From the NCBI RefSeq assembly GCF_900699045.1, contig NZ_CAADHL010000001.1, positions 124,001 through 188,000 on the forward strand: a DNA stretch of 64,000 nt. Reading direction: 5' to 3'. Of the stretch, positions 40,409 to 52,527 are shown one piece after another. This stretch comes from Candidatus Williamhamiltonella defendens. Its GTDB lineage: Bacteria > Pseudomonadota > Gammaproteobacteria > Enterobacterales > Enterobacteriaceae. The number at the start of each line of letters is the position of its first letter. Position 1 is the first letter of the stretch. The translations under genes and the position numbers were made by a program. The notes beneath the pieces were generated by a model that saw only the letters and a program-made list of their open reading frames with translations, was not told the origin of the DNA and ran no database searches.

Positions 40409-40994
40409 AGTGTGTTTTTACCTTTGCAACCAAATCCGCTTTTTTGCTTCGTAAATTTCCTTGCATTTTCATACCGCTAGAAAAAAAATCAACACCATAA
40501 AGGTTGACTGAGTCATTCGAAGAAATATCCTGGGTAATCAAGTTAATTTTTGCATTTTCTGTGGTGATTTTTTTTAAATCTGTACTCTGTACTAAGTTGG
40601 TTAATTCAACATGACCATATAAATAAAGCATGTCATTATCAGTCAATTTTGCTCTATCCGCTTTCAGAGACCAATAAGGCTGAAAAATTTCATCAAATAA
40701 AACCATAACAGGATTTGTAAACCAAGTGGTATTTTCAGGATCATTAGAATTGCCTGTTTGTTTTTTATGAAAATAACGTACGGCATTTTGAGCAGTGATG
40801 GTATAGCTGATAAAACCTTCGAGGTTATAAATATCAGTACGTATTTCTTGAGCTTGATAGAGAGGAGCATTCTGGCTAAGACTGATTGTACTGTCTTTTA
40901 AATTTAGATCAAAATAATTAAATAAATTCCAACTTAACAAAATGATAACAATCACTGATAAAAGAAAAGCCGCTCCTTTCATTTTTTCATTCAT
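40383..40994 (-). CDS. lptC: LPS export protein LptC
   Basis: Bitopic inner-membrane protein linking LptB2FG to LptA. It has 203 residues (E. coli 191), with one N-terminal transmembrane helix (AAFLLSVIVIILLSWNLF) followed by a periplasmic OstA-like fold (WSLKADRAKLTDNDMLYLYG, KITTENAKINLITQDISS). It overlaps kdsC by 4 bases (ATGA) and lptA by 26 bases, so the block is tightly coupled. An insertion (HKKQTGNSNDPEN) accounts for the extra length. Intact. Confidence 0.93.
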   Translation of the reverse strand: MNEKMKGAAFLLSVIVIILLSWNLFNYFDLNLKDSTISLSQNAPLYQAQEIRTDIYNLEGFISYTITAQNAVRYFHKKQTGNSNDPENTTWFTNPVMVLFDEIFQPYWSLKADRAKLTDNDMLYLYGHVELTNLVQSTDLKKITTENAKINLITQDISSNDSVNLYGVDFFSSGMKMQGNLRSKKADLVAKVKTHYEIQKENP

Positions 40995-41548
40995 ATAAAT
41001 GACACTTTAGCTCTATTGAGCTTTTTTTGAGCCAACAAAATTAAATCACAGAGTTCACGGATCGCACCATAGCCACCCGAGGTATAGGTGACGTAATGTG
41101 CGTTTTTTAAAAGCCAAGGATAGGCATTTGAAACAGCTACAGATAACCCCACTTTTTGCATCACAGGCCAGTCGATTAAATCATCCCCAATGTAGGCCAC
41201 TTGTTGATCGTTGAGAGACAGGAGAGATAGGAGCTCCCGATAGGGTATCAGTTTTTCTATGACGCCTTGATAAAGGTAATCAATACCCAATGTAAGTGCC
41301 CTATCTTTGACAATTTGAGAGGAACGACCTGTGATCAATGCGACTTCAATCCCGGCATTTTTTAAACATCGAATACCGTAACCATCATGTATATGAAAGG
41401 ATTTGAGTTCCTCGCCCTGGTTCCCCATATAAATTCGCCCGTCGGAAAGAACGCCATCGACGTCACAAATTAAAAGCCTAATCTGTGTCGCGCGCTGAAC
41501 CACTTCTTTTTTAACGATTCCGTAATGCGTTTCTAGCATATGATTCAT
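40991..41548 (-). CDS. kdsC: KDO-8-phosphate phosphatase KdsC
   Basis: HAD-family phosphatase releasing KDO for lipid A-core synthesis. It has 185 residues (E. coli 188). Motif I is LICDVDGVLSDG with the nucleophile Asp at 29 and the second Asp at 31; motif II is ALITGRSS; motif IV is AYIGDDLIDWPVM. It lies 15 bases after kdsD and overlaps lptC. Intact. Confidence 0.95.
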   Translation of the reverse strand: MNHMLETHYGIVKKEVVQRATQIRLLICDVDGVLSDGRIYMGNQGEELKSFHIHDGYGIRCLKNAGIEVALITGRSSQIVKDRALTLGIDYLYQGVIEKLIPYRELLSLLSLNDQQVAYIGDDLIDWPVMQKVGLSVAVSNAYPWLLKNAHYVTYTSGGYGAIRELCDLILLAQKKLNRAKVSFI

Positions 41549-41563
41549 CGACTATCTCATGCA

Positions 41564-42541
41564 TTAGATGACTCCAGATCTCAACATGTCATGCATATGC
41601 ACCACCCCCACCAAATGGCTTTTTTTAGCCACCAACAAAGCGGTAATATGATGTAATTGCATTAAGTTAAGCGCCTCTACAGCCAATAAACTAGGTTGAA
41701 CCTGTACCGGATTAGCAGTCATCAGGTGATGAATGTGCGCGTTGTTTAAATCTATTTTTTGATCAAACACTCGGCGTAAATCTCCATCAGTAAAAATCCC
41801 TTCAATTTTCATATTTTGATCACAAATCGCAGTTAAACCCAACTTTTTTTGGGTCATTTCCAACAAAGTATAACGCAAAGAAGCATTTGAATAAACGAAG
41901 GGAATGTCGCTTCCAGTGTGCATAATATCACTAACCCGAAGCAGCAACTTACGGCCTAACCTTCCCCCAGGATGAGAGCGAGCGAAGTCTTTTGCAGTAA
42001 ATCCTCGAGCTTGCAAAATGGCCACCGCAAGCGCATCCCCCATCACTAAAGTAGCCGTCGTGCTGCTGGTGGGCGCTAATCCTAACGGGCAAGCTTCTTG
42101 AGGAACTTTAATACACAGGTGAATATCTGCTGCTTCCCCCATCGTACTGTTGGGATCTGCTGTCATACAAATCAAAAAAATATGTTGGCGCTTTAACAAA
42201 GGGATCAAAGACAAAATTTCATTCGCTTCACCGGAATTTGAAATTGCTAACACAATGTCACCCTGACTTATCATGCCAAGATCGCCATGATTTGCTTCAC
42301 TCGGATGAATAAAAAAAGCTGGTGTTCCGGTGCTGGCAAAGGTAGCGGCTATTTTACAACCTATATGCCCAGATTTTCCCATTCCCATGATCACTAACTT
42401 TCCATGACAAGAAAAAATGCGAACGCAAGCCTTTTCAAAATCTTCATTGATGTACTGCTCTAATTGCGCTAAACCGGCACATTCAATTTTTAATACTGCT
42501 TTGGCAATTTGTTGATAATTTACTTGATTGACTAATATCAT
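41564..42541 (-). CDS. kdsD: Arabinose-5-phosphate isomerase KdsD
   Basis: Converts ribulose-5-phosphate to arabinose-5-phosphate, the first step to KDO. An N-terminal SIS domain (VIMGMGKSGHIGCKIAATFA, STGTPAFFIHPSEANHGDLG, AISNSGEANEIL, APTSSTTATLVMGDALAVA) is followed by two CBS repeats (ICDQNMKIEGIFTDGDLRRV and LVGVVHMHDMLRSGV). I take ATG 42541; GTG 42550 would give 328 residues, the E. coli length. It heads the kdsD-kdsC-lptC-lptA-lptB run. The antiporter gene yrbG, normally upstream, is gone. Intact. Confidence 0.95.
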   Translation of the reverse strand: MILVNQVNYQQIAKAVLKIECAGLAQLEQYINEDFEKACVRIFSCHGKLVIMGMGKSGHIGCKIAATFASTGTPAFFIHPSEANHGDLGMISQGDIVLAISNSGEANEILSLIPLLKRQHIFLICMTADPNSTMGEAADIHLCIKVPQEACPLGLAPTSSTTATLVMGDALAVAILQARGFTAKDFARSHPGGRLGRKLLLRVSDIMHTGSDIPFVYSNASLRYTLLEMTQKKLGLTAICDQNMKIEGIFTDGDLRRVFDQKIDLNNAHIHHLMTANPVQVQPSLLAVEALNLMQLHHITALLVAKKSHLVGVVHMHDMLRSGVI

Positions 42542-42795
42542 ACTTATCACTTATTAAAATACTCATGGCATACATTTGATAGTCAGGTAAAAATTTTATA
42601 CTAAACTGTTTAAGAAGCCTACCATGTAAAATGAATTAACCGTATCAGCACACCAGGTTCTAAGTTTCTCAAGGATTTTAAAAGAATTTCAATAATTAAA
42701 GAGCGCAACATAAAAAATAAAAGCAGCAAAATCAATTAAATGGTTTATAAATCTCATTAAATATAAACTGAAGGCATGTATTTTACAGACGACGA
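42542..42795. other. Divergent intergenic region kdsD/mlaF remnant
   Basis: AT-rich gap of about 250 bases. It must contain the promoter of the kdsD operon on the minus strand. No trace of yrbG, which sits here in E. coli, can be read in any frame. Confidence 0.35.
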
Positions 42796-43577
42796 ATGAG
42801 TGATAAATCTTCATTTAATTGAAATGAAAGGTGTACATTTCACACGTGCCAATAAGGCGATATTTTCTGATATTAATATCATTTTCCCTCGTGGATAAAT
42901 GACTGCCATTACGGGCCATTCTGGCACAGGTAAAACCACTTTACTACGTTTGATAGGCGGCAGCTTTTGCCTGATAAAGGAGATATTTTATTCGATGAAG
43001 AAAATATCCCTCACTTATCTCGCAAAAATCTCTATCGTGTTCGTAAAAAAATGCGCATGTTATTTCAATTTCGTGCGTTATTTACTGATCTGAATATATT
43101 CAAAAATATGACATTTGCTTTACGTGAACATAGAGGTTTATCCGAAGAATTGCTGAGAAGCACAATGATGCTAAAGTTAGAGGCGGTGGATCTCAAGGAA
43201 GCTGCTTATTTAATGCCCGCAGAGCTGTCTGGTGCCTGACTAGACGGGCGGCATTAGCGCGTGCTATCGCGCTAGATCCCCACCACATCATGTTTGATGA
43301 ACTTTTTTGGACCAGATCCCATGAATTTAAGCATATTGGTGAAAGTAATCAGAGAACTCAAACATACATTAGACATGACCTATATCAGGGTTTCACATAA
43401 TGTGACAGAAGTTTTTAGTATTGTTGATTACGCTTATATCATGCAACTCAGCACGTTATTGCAGAGAGTTCAACAGAACAACTGAAAAACCATCAGAATC
43501 CCCATATTCGAGCATTTTTGTATGGTATTTCAGAGACTTGTATACCTTGAAATACCCTTAAACTTGATAGAATATTC
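42796..43577 (+). pseudogene. mlaF: Decayed MlaF, ATPase of phospholipid transporter
   Basis: Remnant of the MlaFEDB ABC ATPase. It reads LIEMKGVHFTRANKAIFSDI, then a stop just before MTAITGHSGTGKTTLLRLIG (Walker A at 42899-42961). After a shift it continues LPDKGDILFDEENIPHLSRK and MMLKLEAVDLKEAAYLMPAE with LSGA at the signature. Walker B (HHIMFDELFWTRS) and the VSHNVTEVFSIVDYAYIM H-loop region follow in other frames, ending with PHIRAFLYGISE. Multiple frameshifts and stops. It starts the mlaFEDC order. Confidence 0.93.
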
Positions 43578-44360
43578 ATGTTAATCATAGAAAGTGTATC
43601 ATCTTTATGGCCTAAAGGGATTGACGCCTGCTCTACCCTGAGACGAGCAGGATGCATGTTGTTGAATATCGTTTTCGGTAAGCCGGAACCTCGTAAAAAT
43701 CTTCCTATTTTAATTAAACAACTATATCGTATTGGCGTATAATCTATTTTAATTATTTTCATTTCGGGTTTATTCATCGGTATAATTTTAGGTTTGCAAG
43801 TATCTTTAACCTTAACGATATACGGTGCAGAAGGCAGCTTAGGTATGTTGGTTCTTTTATCGTTGTTCCGTGAACTTGAACTGGGCCAAGTAGTTTCGGC
43901 TTTATTGTTCGTAGGGCAACCAGGATCCTCGCTGACGGCTGCAATTGGCTTAATGAAGGCCACGAAGCAACTTTCCAGTTTAGAAATAATGGCAATTGAT
44001 CCCTTAAGACGGGTTATCACTCCGCGCTTTTAGTCTAACGTCATCAGTTTACCATTACTAACCGCTCTCTTTATCAGCGTCCGTATATTTGGGAGTAGCA
44101 TTATATCTATTGACTGGAAGAGTATTAATACGGTGTTTTTCTGGTCAGCAATGCACGATTCCGTGGTGCCTTCTGATATCATTAATTGTTTTTTAAAAAA
44201 TGTTTCATTTACACTGATCATCACTTGGACCTCGATATATAATAGCTATGATGCCACACCTCCCTCTGAAGGGATTAGCCTAGCAACGACTAAGACCGTC
44301 GTAAATTAATCATTGGCTGTACTGGCTGTTGATTTCTTGCTCACTGTATTGATATTTTGA
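43578..44360 (+). pseudogene. mlaE: Decayed MlaE, permease of phospholipid transporter
   Basis: Remnant of the MlaE permease. Pieces read [39 protein letters not shown] and [20 protein letters not shown], then [40 protein letters not shown] and VITPRF and a stop, then VISLPLLTALFISVRIFGSS and ISLATTKTVVN and a stop, ending FLLTVLIF. Four or more stops or shifts. It follows mlaF directly as in E. coli. Confidence 0.93.
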
Positions 44361-44371
44361 AACTCATGATA

Positions 44372-44851
44372 ATGCATACAAAAAATATGAAGTCTGAGTT
44401 GGTTTATTTATGTTATCAGGAATCAGGGCGATCCTATTTCTTTGCTTGAAGATCGCGAATATTCACTTAATAACACCACAATCTACCTATGAAACATATG
44501 CTAATTTTGACAATATTGGCGACCTGAAAATTCATTCTCCTGTTAAAATTGTTGGTATGGTCATAGAAAAAGTCTCTAACCTTTCGTTCAAGGGGCCAAA
44601 TTATACGCCTCGTGTTACCATCAATATTGACTCACAGTACTATCACATTCCAGACAGCATCACTAGCTATGCGTACTTCTGGTTTATTAGGGAAACAATT
44701 TTTGGCATTGCACCTGGGTTTTAAAGATGCAGAAATGGGAACGCATATATTAAAAGTAGGGGATACCATTTAAAACACCACCTGCGCGTTGGTGCTTGAA
44801 GATTTGATCGGTTAACTTTTATATAAAAGTGCTGAAAAGCAGCATATATAA
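44372..44851 (+). pseudogene. mlaD: Decayed MlaD, MCE-domain substrate-binding subunit
   Basis: Remnant of MlaD. It starts MHTKN at 44372, shifts, then reads CLKIANIHLITPQSTYETYA, NFDNIGDLKIHSPVKIVGMV and the MCE core NYTPRVTINIDSQYYHIPDS (44410-44650). After another shift it shows HLGFKDAEMGTHILKVGDTI, then a stop, ALVLEDLIG, a stop and LLYKSAEKQHI. Clear frameshifts. Confidence 0.92.
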
Positions 44852-44888
44852 AACTTCCAATATGTCACATCATTAAAATAGAGAATCC

Positions 44889-45523
44889 ATGATGTTAAAA
44901 AATATTTTTATCGTTTTATTGATACTGGTGCCTTCATTAGTTCAGGCATTAGATACAACAAATCCATATACACTGATGGAAGATGCAGCGCAAAAACTTT
45001 CGCGCGACTCAAAAACGAGCAATCCAGAATTCAAGCTGACCCCAATTATTTACGGACTATCGTTCAAGAGGAGTTATTACCTTTTATACAAATTAAATAT
45101 GCAGGAGCTTTGGTATGAGACACCTATTACAAAGGCATAAAACCTGAACAACTTAAAAACTATTATGCAGCTTTTAGTCAATATTTAGAACAAGCTTACG
45201 GTCAAGCTTTAACCATGTATTATGGCCAAACGTATCATATTGCTCTTCCTCAGGAGATGGGATCGGCCACCATCATCCCTATTAGAGTGACAATCATTAA
45301 TCTTAATGGCCGACTTCCCGTCAGATTAGAGTTTCAATGGAGAAAAAACATTCAAACCAATCATTGGTAAGCATTTAATATGCAGGTTGAAGGGGTTAGC
45401 ATTATTACTACGAAACAAAATGAATGGGCTAACATCTTGCGTGAAACAAGAATAGATAGGTTAACAAAACATTTAACTCTGCTTACTTAGCAGCCGATTA
45501 CTTTAAAAGAACTGATCATCACT
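44889..45523 (+). pseudogene. mlaC: Decayed MlaC, periplasmic phospholipid carrier
   Basis: Remnant of the soluble periplasmic carrier. The signal peptide is intact ([16 protein letters not shown]), then [21 protein letters not shown] shift leads to [20 protein letters not shown], a second to [20 protein letters not shown] and [20 protein letters not shown], then a stop and [20 protein letters not shown]. The end (QPITLKELIIT) runs in frame into the ATG of ibaG, so mlaB is missing from between them. Confidence 0.92.
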
Positions 45524-47063
<1,540 letters not shown>

Positions 47064-47096
47064 GGAATTCTAGCGCCAAAAATATAACCCACTTTG

Positions 47097-47122
47097 GCTC
47101 CTCATAGTAAGGAGCACCTTTT
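47097..47122 (+). terminator. Weak intrinsic terminator after murA
   Basis: Stem GCTCCT/AGGAGC (6 bp) with a 7-base loop is followed by ACC and four T residues. It is plausible but weak, and overlaps the start of the next inverted repeat. Confidence 0.4.
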
Positions 47123-47135
47123 ATAAATAAAAGGT
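47116..47135 (+). promoter_or_regulatory. Hairpin covering the can ribosome site region
   Basis: ACCTTTTAT and ATAAAAGGT form a perfect 9-bp stem around AA, ending 14 bases before the can start. The second arm includes AAGG, the only Shine-Dalgarno-like bases, so folding could reduce can translation. The effect is inferred only. Confidence 0.4.
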
Positions 47136-47149
47136 AATCAGACAATTAA

Positions 47150-47830
47150 ATGAAAGACATAAAAAAACTGATTGAAAATAATAAAATTTGGTCAGATTCG
47201 ATGAGTCAAAAAGATCCTGATTTTTTTCAACGTTTATCTCAGGTGCAAAAACCGAATTTTCTTTGGATTGGTTGCTCAGATAGCCGTGTCCCCGCCGAAC
47301 AATTAACCAGTTTAGAACCAGGTGAACTTTTTGTACATCGTAATGTGGCTAACCTGATTATTCATACTGATCTCAATTGTCTGTCTGTAGTACAATACGC
47401 TGTAGAAGTATTAAAAGTAGCGCATATCATTATTTGTGGTCATTACGGTTGTGGAGGCGTCCAGGCAGCAATAAAAGATAAAGAATTAGGCTTAATAGAT
47501 AACTGGTTATTACATATTCGTGATCTCTGGTATAAGCATCGCTTGATATTAGGGGAATTACCACTTAAAGATCGGAGTAATCTACTCTGTGAGCTCAACG
47601 TGGTGGAGCAGGTTTACAACCTTGGACATTCTACTATTGTGCAATCTGCATGGAGACGTGGTCAAAAAGTCATGTTACACGGTTGGCTTTATGGTATGCA
47701 CGAAGGGCGTGTGAGAGATTTAGGCGTATCTGCCAATAGCAGAGAAAGTGTCGAAATGGCTTATAGCAATGCCATGTCCGTTAATAAATCTCGAGATGTC
47801 TACATTGAAAAGAAAAATGCCCATTTGTGA
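47150..47830 (+). CDS. can: Beta-class carbonic anhydrase Can
   Basis: Zinc enzyme that interconverts CO2 and bicarbonate, supplying carboxylations at ambient CO2. It has 226 residues (E. coli 220). The zinc ligands are all visible: C42 and D44 in [10 protein letters not shown] and H98 and C101 in [27 protein letters not shown] and [13 protein letters not shown] are conserved. It stands after murA with its own spacing and is bracketed by two perfect hairpins. Intact. Confidence 0.96.
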   Translation: MKDIKKLIENNKIWSDSMSQKDPDFFQRLSQVQKPNFLWIGCSDSRVPAEQLTSLEPGELFVHRNVANLIIHTDLNCLSVVQYAVEVLKVAHIIICGHYGCGGVQAAIKDKELGLIDNWLLHIRDLWYKHRLILGELPLKDRSNLLCELNVVEQVYNLGHSTIVQSAWRRGQKVMLHGWLYGMHEGRVRDLGVSANSRESVEMAYSNAMSVNKSRDVYIEKKNAHL

Positions 47831-47850
47831 TGGAATCAAATGATTCCATC
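47829..47850. repeat. Perfect 10-bp inverted repeat at can stop codon
   Basis: GATGGAATCA and TGATTCCATC are separated by AA and the first arm overlaps the can stop codon. There is no T-run, so it is more likely an mRNA 3' stabiliser or factor-dependent end than an intrinsic terminator. Confidence 0.55.
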
Positions 47851-48037
47851 ATCCACCTAAAATAAGCTTTATCTGATATTACTATCAAGTCAAAAAACAT
47901 TGATTTATATACTAGAATCAAATGTAAGAAAAATAATTTGATTAATAGGATAACTGAACAACATAACACTCAATTCTAATGATACCCCTTATCTATATTC
48001 TGATGATCACAATAGATTTTTATCAAAGGAAAAAGTG
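47851..48037. other. Intergenic region can / surface-protein remnant
   Basis: AT-rich gap without a gene. An AAAGGA site at 48025-48030 precedes the possible start ATG 48038 of the next remnant. Confidence 0.35.
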
Positions 48038-51000
48038 ATGACGACGCAAAAATATTTGTGTAACATAATTCTGTGGTTAATTTATCTGCATTAACGAATA
48101 AAAATAAGGTGAAAGTGTTGATATCAGGGCCCTATCTGACATTAACCCTCAGACTAAGGCAGTGTCACGATTGTCAATGGCGCGCTGTATTCCAGCTTAA
48201 AAGATAGCCAACTGTCTGTAACCTTTAAAGATATCAACTATCAAAGGGAAAACCTTAGTCAGTCAGATCAACCTTGAGAATATTAACTTTAAAAACGTCG
48301 ATACTTTTTAAGTGAATCAAAAAGACCATAAAGTGATTGAACAACAGAAATCTGAGGCAGAAGAGCTGAAATACACAATGCGGCAACCGGAGAAAGAAAA
48401 AGCCTAAGCACAAAAAGTGGCCTGAGAAGCAAAGGAGGTGAAAAAATCCTCTCAACAAATCGAAGACACCATCGATGATTTTTTAACTCAAGTGAACACC
48501 CAGGCTGTCTTGGCTCAAATCATTCAGGCTGACAAAGAGATATCTTTGGATTCCTCGTTATCTTTACATAAAGAATTGAGAAGTATTTTAGAAGTCGGTC
48601 GTATGAATAAAAACGCGAACAGAAAAGGCAGGGTAAACAACCTGCCTTTAATATCAAACGAGCTTGATAGTAAAACCGGAACTGATGCACACTCAATCAA
48701 CAATCAAATGCAACTAAAACCGATACTTAAAGGGTATCGCGGAAAACTGATTAGATTCCGATAATCCTGAGCTTCCTAAAATCTAGTAAGAGTAAAGGAA
48801 ATACCAAAACAAAACATTTTAATTTTGGTCAGCAAACGATACTATCAAGAATTCAAGTGCGCTGACGGTTAAGTTTTATGGAACGGTATCACGCCCTAAA
48901 ATTTAGTTAATATATAAGCTTAATGAAACCCTTGATTAAATGCAAGTCAGACACCGATATTTATAATTAAGAATGTCGATCTGCATGCTAGCAAAATTCA
49001 GATCATCGCCATCCCTGCCCAAGATTAGACATCAGGAAAATATACTATCTCAGTTTTTGTCATAAATGCCGCTGCACAAACATCTACACCATCGCAAACG
49101 ATATAGCTAAGCATCAATACCAGAAGAAAATCAGATAAGCCCGACATAACCCTCTCTGAGGGCAGCAATACTACTTCTCATGAATCTCTTCTTGAAAAAT
49201 GGACAAGTACCCATAACCCTAAGTTTGATATTGTTCTAAAAGACAATGCAAGTAATCTCATCAAAAAGGTAGAGGTCAGGGTTACAAACTTAGAAGAAAA
49301 TAAATAGATCGCTGAAAAAAATGATTTAGGCAATTGGGAGAATCAACAAAATGGAGATGTAAATGCAGTTGCATCAGGAAAATTCTCGTTGAGCATTAAT
49401 GGTAAACTCAACTTTACTCCTAATGATTAGTGACAGGCAGATACACAGTATCCGTTGAAACCTTTAATTCAGAGAATTAAGCCAGTAGTTTTTATCAAGA
49501 AGAAGTTAACAATCAAACTGGATGACAATTCGTTATGCCCATATGTTAAAATGACAGCTACGCTCATTAATCAAAACACAAGTTTAAGCCCAGCTCCTGC
49601 TATCCAAAAAAATTATACCAATAAAAATTGGATAGTGGAGATACCCAACGTCAATCTGATGGTACATATATATTGACAGTCACCGATAAGGATGTATTAC
49701 AAAGGATGTCTTCTAAAGGAATAAGTTAAATTAAGTCGATATTAAAATCGACAGCATCTCTCCCGATGTTTCTCCGATCAAACTGAAAAACTCATGGATC
49801 AGAAATCCTCGAGTAGAAACCACAAAAAACAACCAGAATTTGTTATTAAGAATATTCCAGATGATCTTCATAAGATTGAAATTAAAATTCAAAATAGCAC
49901 TGATATGCGCACTTATGAGATAGATAATATAAATCATATTACAGACCACTTAAAAGAGTGGAGCGGCATGGGCGGTTTATAGGGTGACAAAATTTATTCA
50001 GTCGTAGTCACTTTACAGACAAGGTAGGGAACACAAATAGTAACAGTAGTACTCCATTAAAAATTAAAAAAAATCTCTCTATTTTCTTTCTCGAATCCGA
50101 GCCTCATAATTGATCCTCATACCAACATCGGCACTGCCGGGGATTGCAAAAAGAATCATGACAAACCCATTTTAGTCTTTAAGAATAAAAGCGATGCAGG
50201 AATGAATTTCCATCTAACATACAGTGAAGAGTACTGATCTACATCATTATACTAATAATACATTTAGCTTCAGAACCAATGAGTATGATCCTAATAATCA
50301 ACAATTAACAAAAACAACCCAATTCACGGATTATATCACCCTGGCAGGGCACAAAAGAAAACAATTTAAAGAAATATTCCTAAAATGCCCCAAGATGTAA
50401 ATTATACATTCATTTGGAAAGGCAACTATTTTGCCGTTACGGGAGATATCAACGTATAGAGAAACGTTAAATGTAAAAATAAAATACGATAGAGGTGAGG
50501 TTACTGAAAAAAGTTGTCAAACCAATCAAAGTGATAAAAATTCTGATACTGATACTAAAACTTCACTACTGCAACACTTCAAACACACAGGGCGGAGAAA
50601 GTCAAATAGCTACAGACGAAATTCAACTTATAGTGCTTTATTTGGATTCGACCACAGGAGACTATCGCGCGAGGTTTTCTGACTATACAAATAGTGAAAA
50701 TAAATTAGGAGAATATAATTCTGATTCTTTTTTCTATCCCTCCCAATTAAAACCAGAATTATATTCACCCATGGGGTGTAAATTATTAAAATTCACAAAA
50801 GAAGAGTAAACGTATTGGGTCATTGAATTTAACAATAGTACTCTGTATGAATTTTGCAGATTCATACCTTTGAAATAACCGTGCAGAAAACATTGATGCA
50901 CGGCAAGATGAGAACGCGGGAGCAACTGAAAATCAGCGCTCGAAAGCATCCCCCTCTGAAACAACAAATTAACCGCGCCGAAACCGGAAGCACGTCTGAA

Positions 51001-51540
51001 GAATCCTCAAAAGAAGAGCTATCTGACCGCTATAAACACAGCATCCCGATATCCTAACCAGCGGATGAAATCCATAAGCAGGTCACCACACCCCAAAACC
51101 TCATTAAACCACTACACCATATCAACTCAGAAAATGCAGTCACACGGGATCTATCCCCATCTTCACACTCAACGCCCTAAAAGAAGCGCACAATGCCGTC
51201 AAATCGGTGATAACAGTAGATATTCGCCCAGAATATGTGCTTGATCTGATTGACAACCAAGGAGTATTCACTGTCGGCGTGCTGTTCATGAAAAACCTGC
51301 ATAAACTGAGTGCCACTTATTGACCTAGACGGGGATTGGATCCGCCTAGATAAAACCTTCAGTATTGATGTCTCTTCTGAAAGAAGAATAAGCAGCCTGC
51401 ACACCACAGACAGATATCACACTGACCCTTTAATAGGCTTAAAAACGAGCTCATCAAAAGAAAATGCGGATATTGTAATGATGACACCTATTTTACATCT
51501 AGCTGAGCATAAGAAAAAATCGATGTATCATGGATAAAAA
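48038..51540 (+). pseudogene. Remnant of a large surface or secreted protein, Ig-like repeats suspected
   Basis: About 3.5 kb of plus-strand protein-like pieces in changing frames. A good ribosome site precedes ATG 48038. Early pieces include a charged coiled-coil stretch (HKVIEQQKSEAEELKY, EVKKSSQQIEDTIDDF). The middle has beta-rich units with the rhythm of bacterial Ig-like domains (GKYTISVFVINAAAQTSTPS, DGTYILTVTDKDV, GDKIYSVVVTL, DKVGNTNSNS). Later pieces read PQDVNYTFIWKGNYFAVTGD, DEIQLIVLYLDSTTGDYRAR and VITVDIRPEYVLDLIDNQG. I cannot name the protein; an invasin- or adhesin-like repeat protein is the best guess. Dozens of stops and shifts. No transmembrane barrel or RTX end is recognisable. 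Confidence 0.5.
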
Positions 51541-51549
51541 ACAATACAT

Positions 51550-52518
51550 TTACAAAATGTGTTGTTTTAAAACAGCCATGATTTCATCAACAAAAAGATC
51601 GGCCATATTTTTTGTCTCTGAAACGATCGACATTTGATGGTCACCATAGCCCCCGATCAATAGGGGGTCTGTTGGGCCAAACAAAGTGAGATTAGGTTTA
51701 CCCAACGCCGCCGCCAGATGACTTAAACCCGTGTCAACAGAGACCACGGCTTGAGCGGAAGTCAGAATGTGGGCGATGGCCTGTAAATCACAATGGGGTA
51801 ATACCTCAACTTGAGAAAAACCCTCAGCTAAACGGCAGGCCCGTTGATATTCTGGCTCCGTCCCCCAGGGCAATTTTATTTTTAGGCGGGCGCTTCTTTT
51901 AATGACTTCCTCAATCAGCGCTCGCCAATGTAGTTCAGGCCAATGCTTTGCCTTTTGCGTTGTTGAATGAATCAAAATCAGGTAGGGATCATGTGGCCTA
52001 TTTTTCGAAACAAATGCAGAACTGATGGCATAGTCACCACGCCAAGACGATTTTGAATAGCCCAGACTTTTCGCTAATAAATCACGGAGCCTTTCGACTG
52101 CATGTTGGTTTTTATCTACCCGGTGGCGCTGATGATAAAACGCACTAGCAAAAGCTTCACGCGCACTTTGGCGATCAAACCCATGCTTGATGCCATACGC
52201 AAGGCGCGTGATCAAGGCTGCACTTTTGAGTAAACCCTGGGCATCTATCACCACATCATAGTGCTTTTTTTGTAATGCTTGTTTAAAAATCGCCCACTCT
52301 GCCTGTACGGATTTGCGAAACCAGTGTTGCCGCCAACGCCGAATGGCCACTGGGATGACTTTGTCTACGGCTGGGTGCCATGTGGGGATTTGAACAAAAT
52401 TCTCTTCGATGACCCAATCAAAACAAATTTTTTCATGCGCGTTCATGGCCTCTGTAAGCGCAGGTAAGGTGTGTAAAACATCGCCCATAGAGGAAGTTTT
52501 GACTAATAAAACCTGCAT
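51550..52518 (-). CDS. waaC: LPS heptosyltransferase I WaaC
   Basis: GT9-family enzyme that adds the first L-glycero-D-manno-heptose to KDO of the LPS inner core. It has 322 residues (E. coli 319). The N-terminal VLLVKTSSMGDVLHTLPAL, VIPVAIRRWR, VVIDAQGLLKSAALITRLAYG and the C-terminal SVDTGLSHLAAALGKPNLTL with GPTDPLLIGGYG are conserved. It starts 9 bases after the waaF stop, as in the E. coli waa cluster. Intact, so a heptose-containing core is likely still made. Confidence 0.95.
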   Translation of the reverse strand: MQVLLVKTSSMGDVLHTLPALTEAMNAHEKICFDWVIEENFVQIPTWHPAVDKVIPVAIRRWRQHWFRKSVQAEWAIFKQALQKKHYDVVIDAQGLLKSAALITRLAYGIKHGFDRQSAREAFASAFYHQRHRVDKNQHAVERLRDLLAKSLGYSKSSWRGDYAISSAFVSKNRPHDPYLILIHSTTQKAKHWPELHWRALIEEVIKRSARLKIKLPWGTEPEYQRACRLAEGFSQVEVLPHCDLQAIAHILTSAQAVVSVDTGLSHLAAALGKPNLTLFGPTDPLLIGGYGDHQMSIVSETKNMADLFVDEIMAVLKQHIL

Positions 52519-52527
52519 TAATCGATT

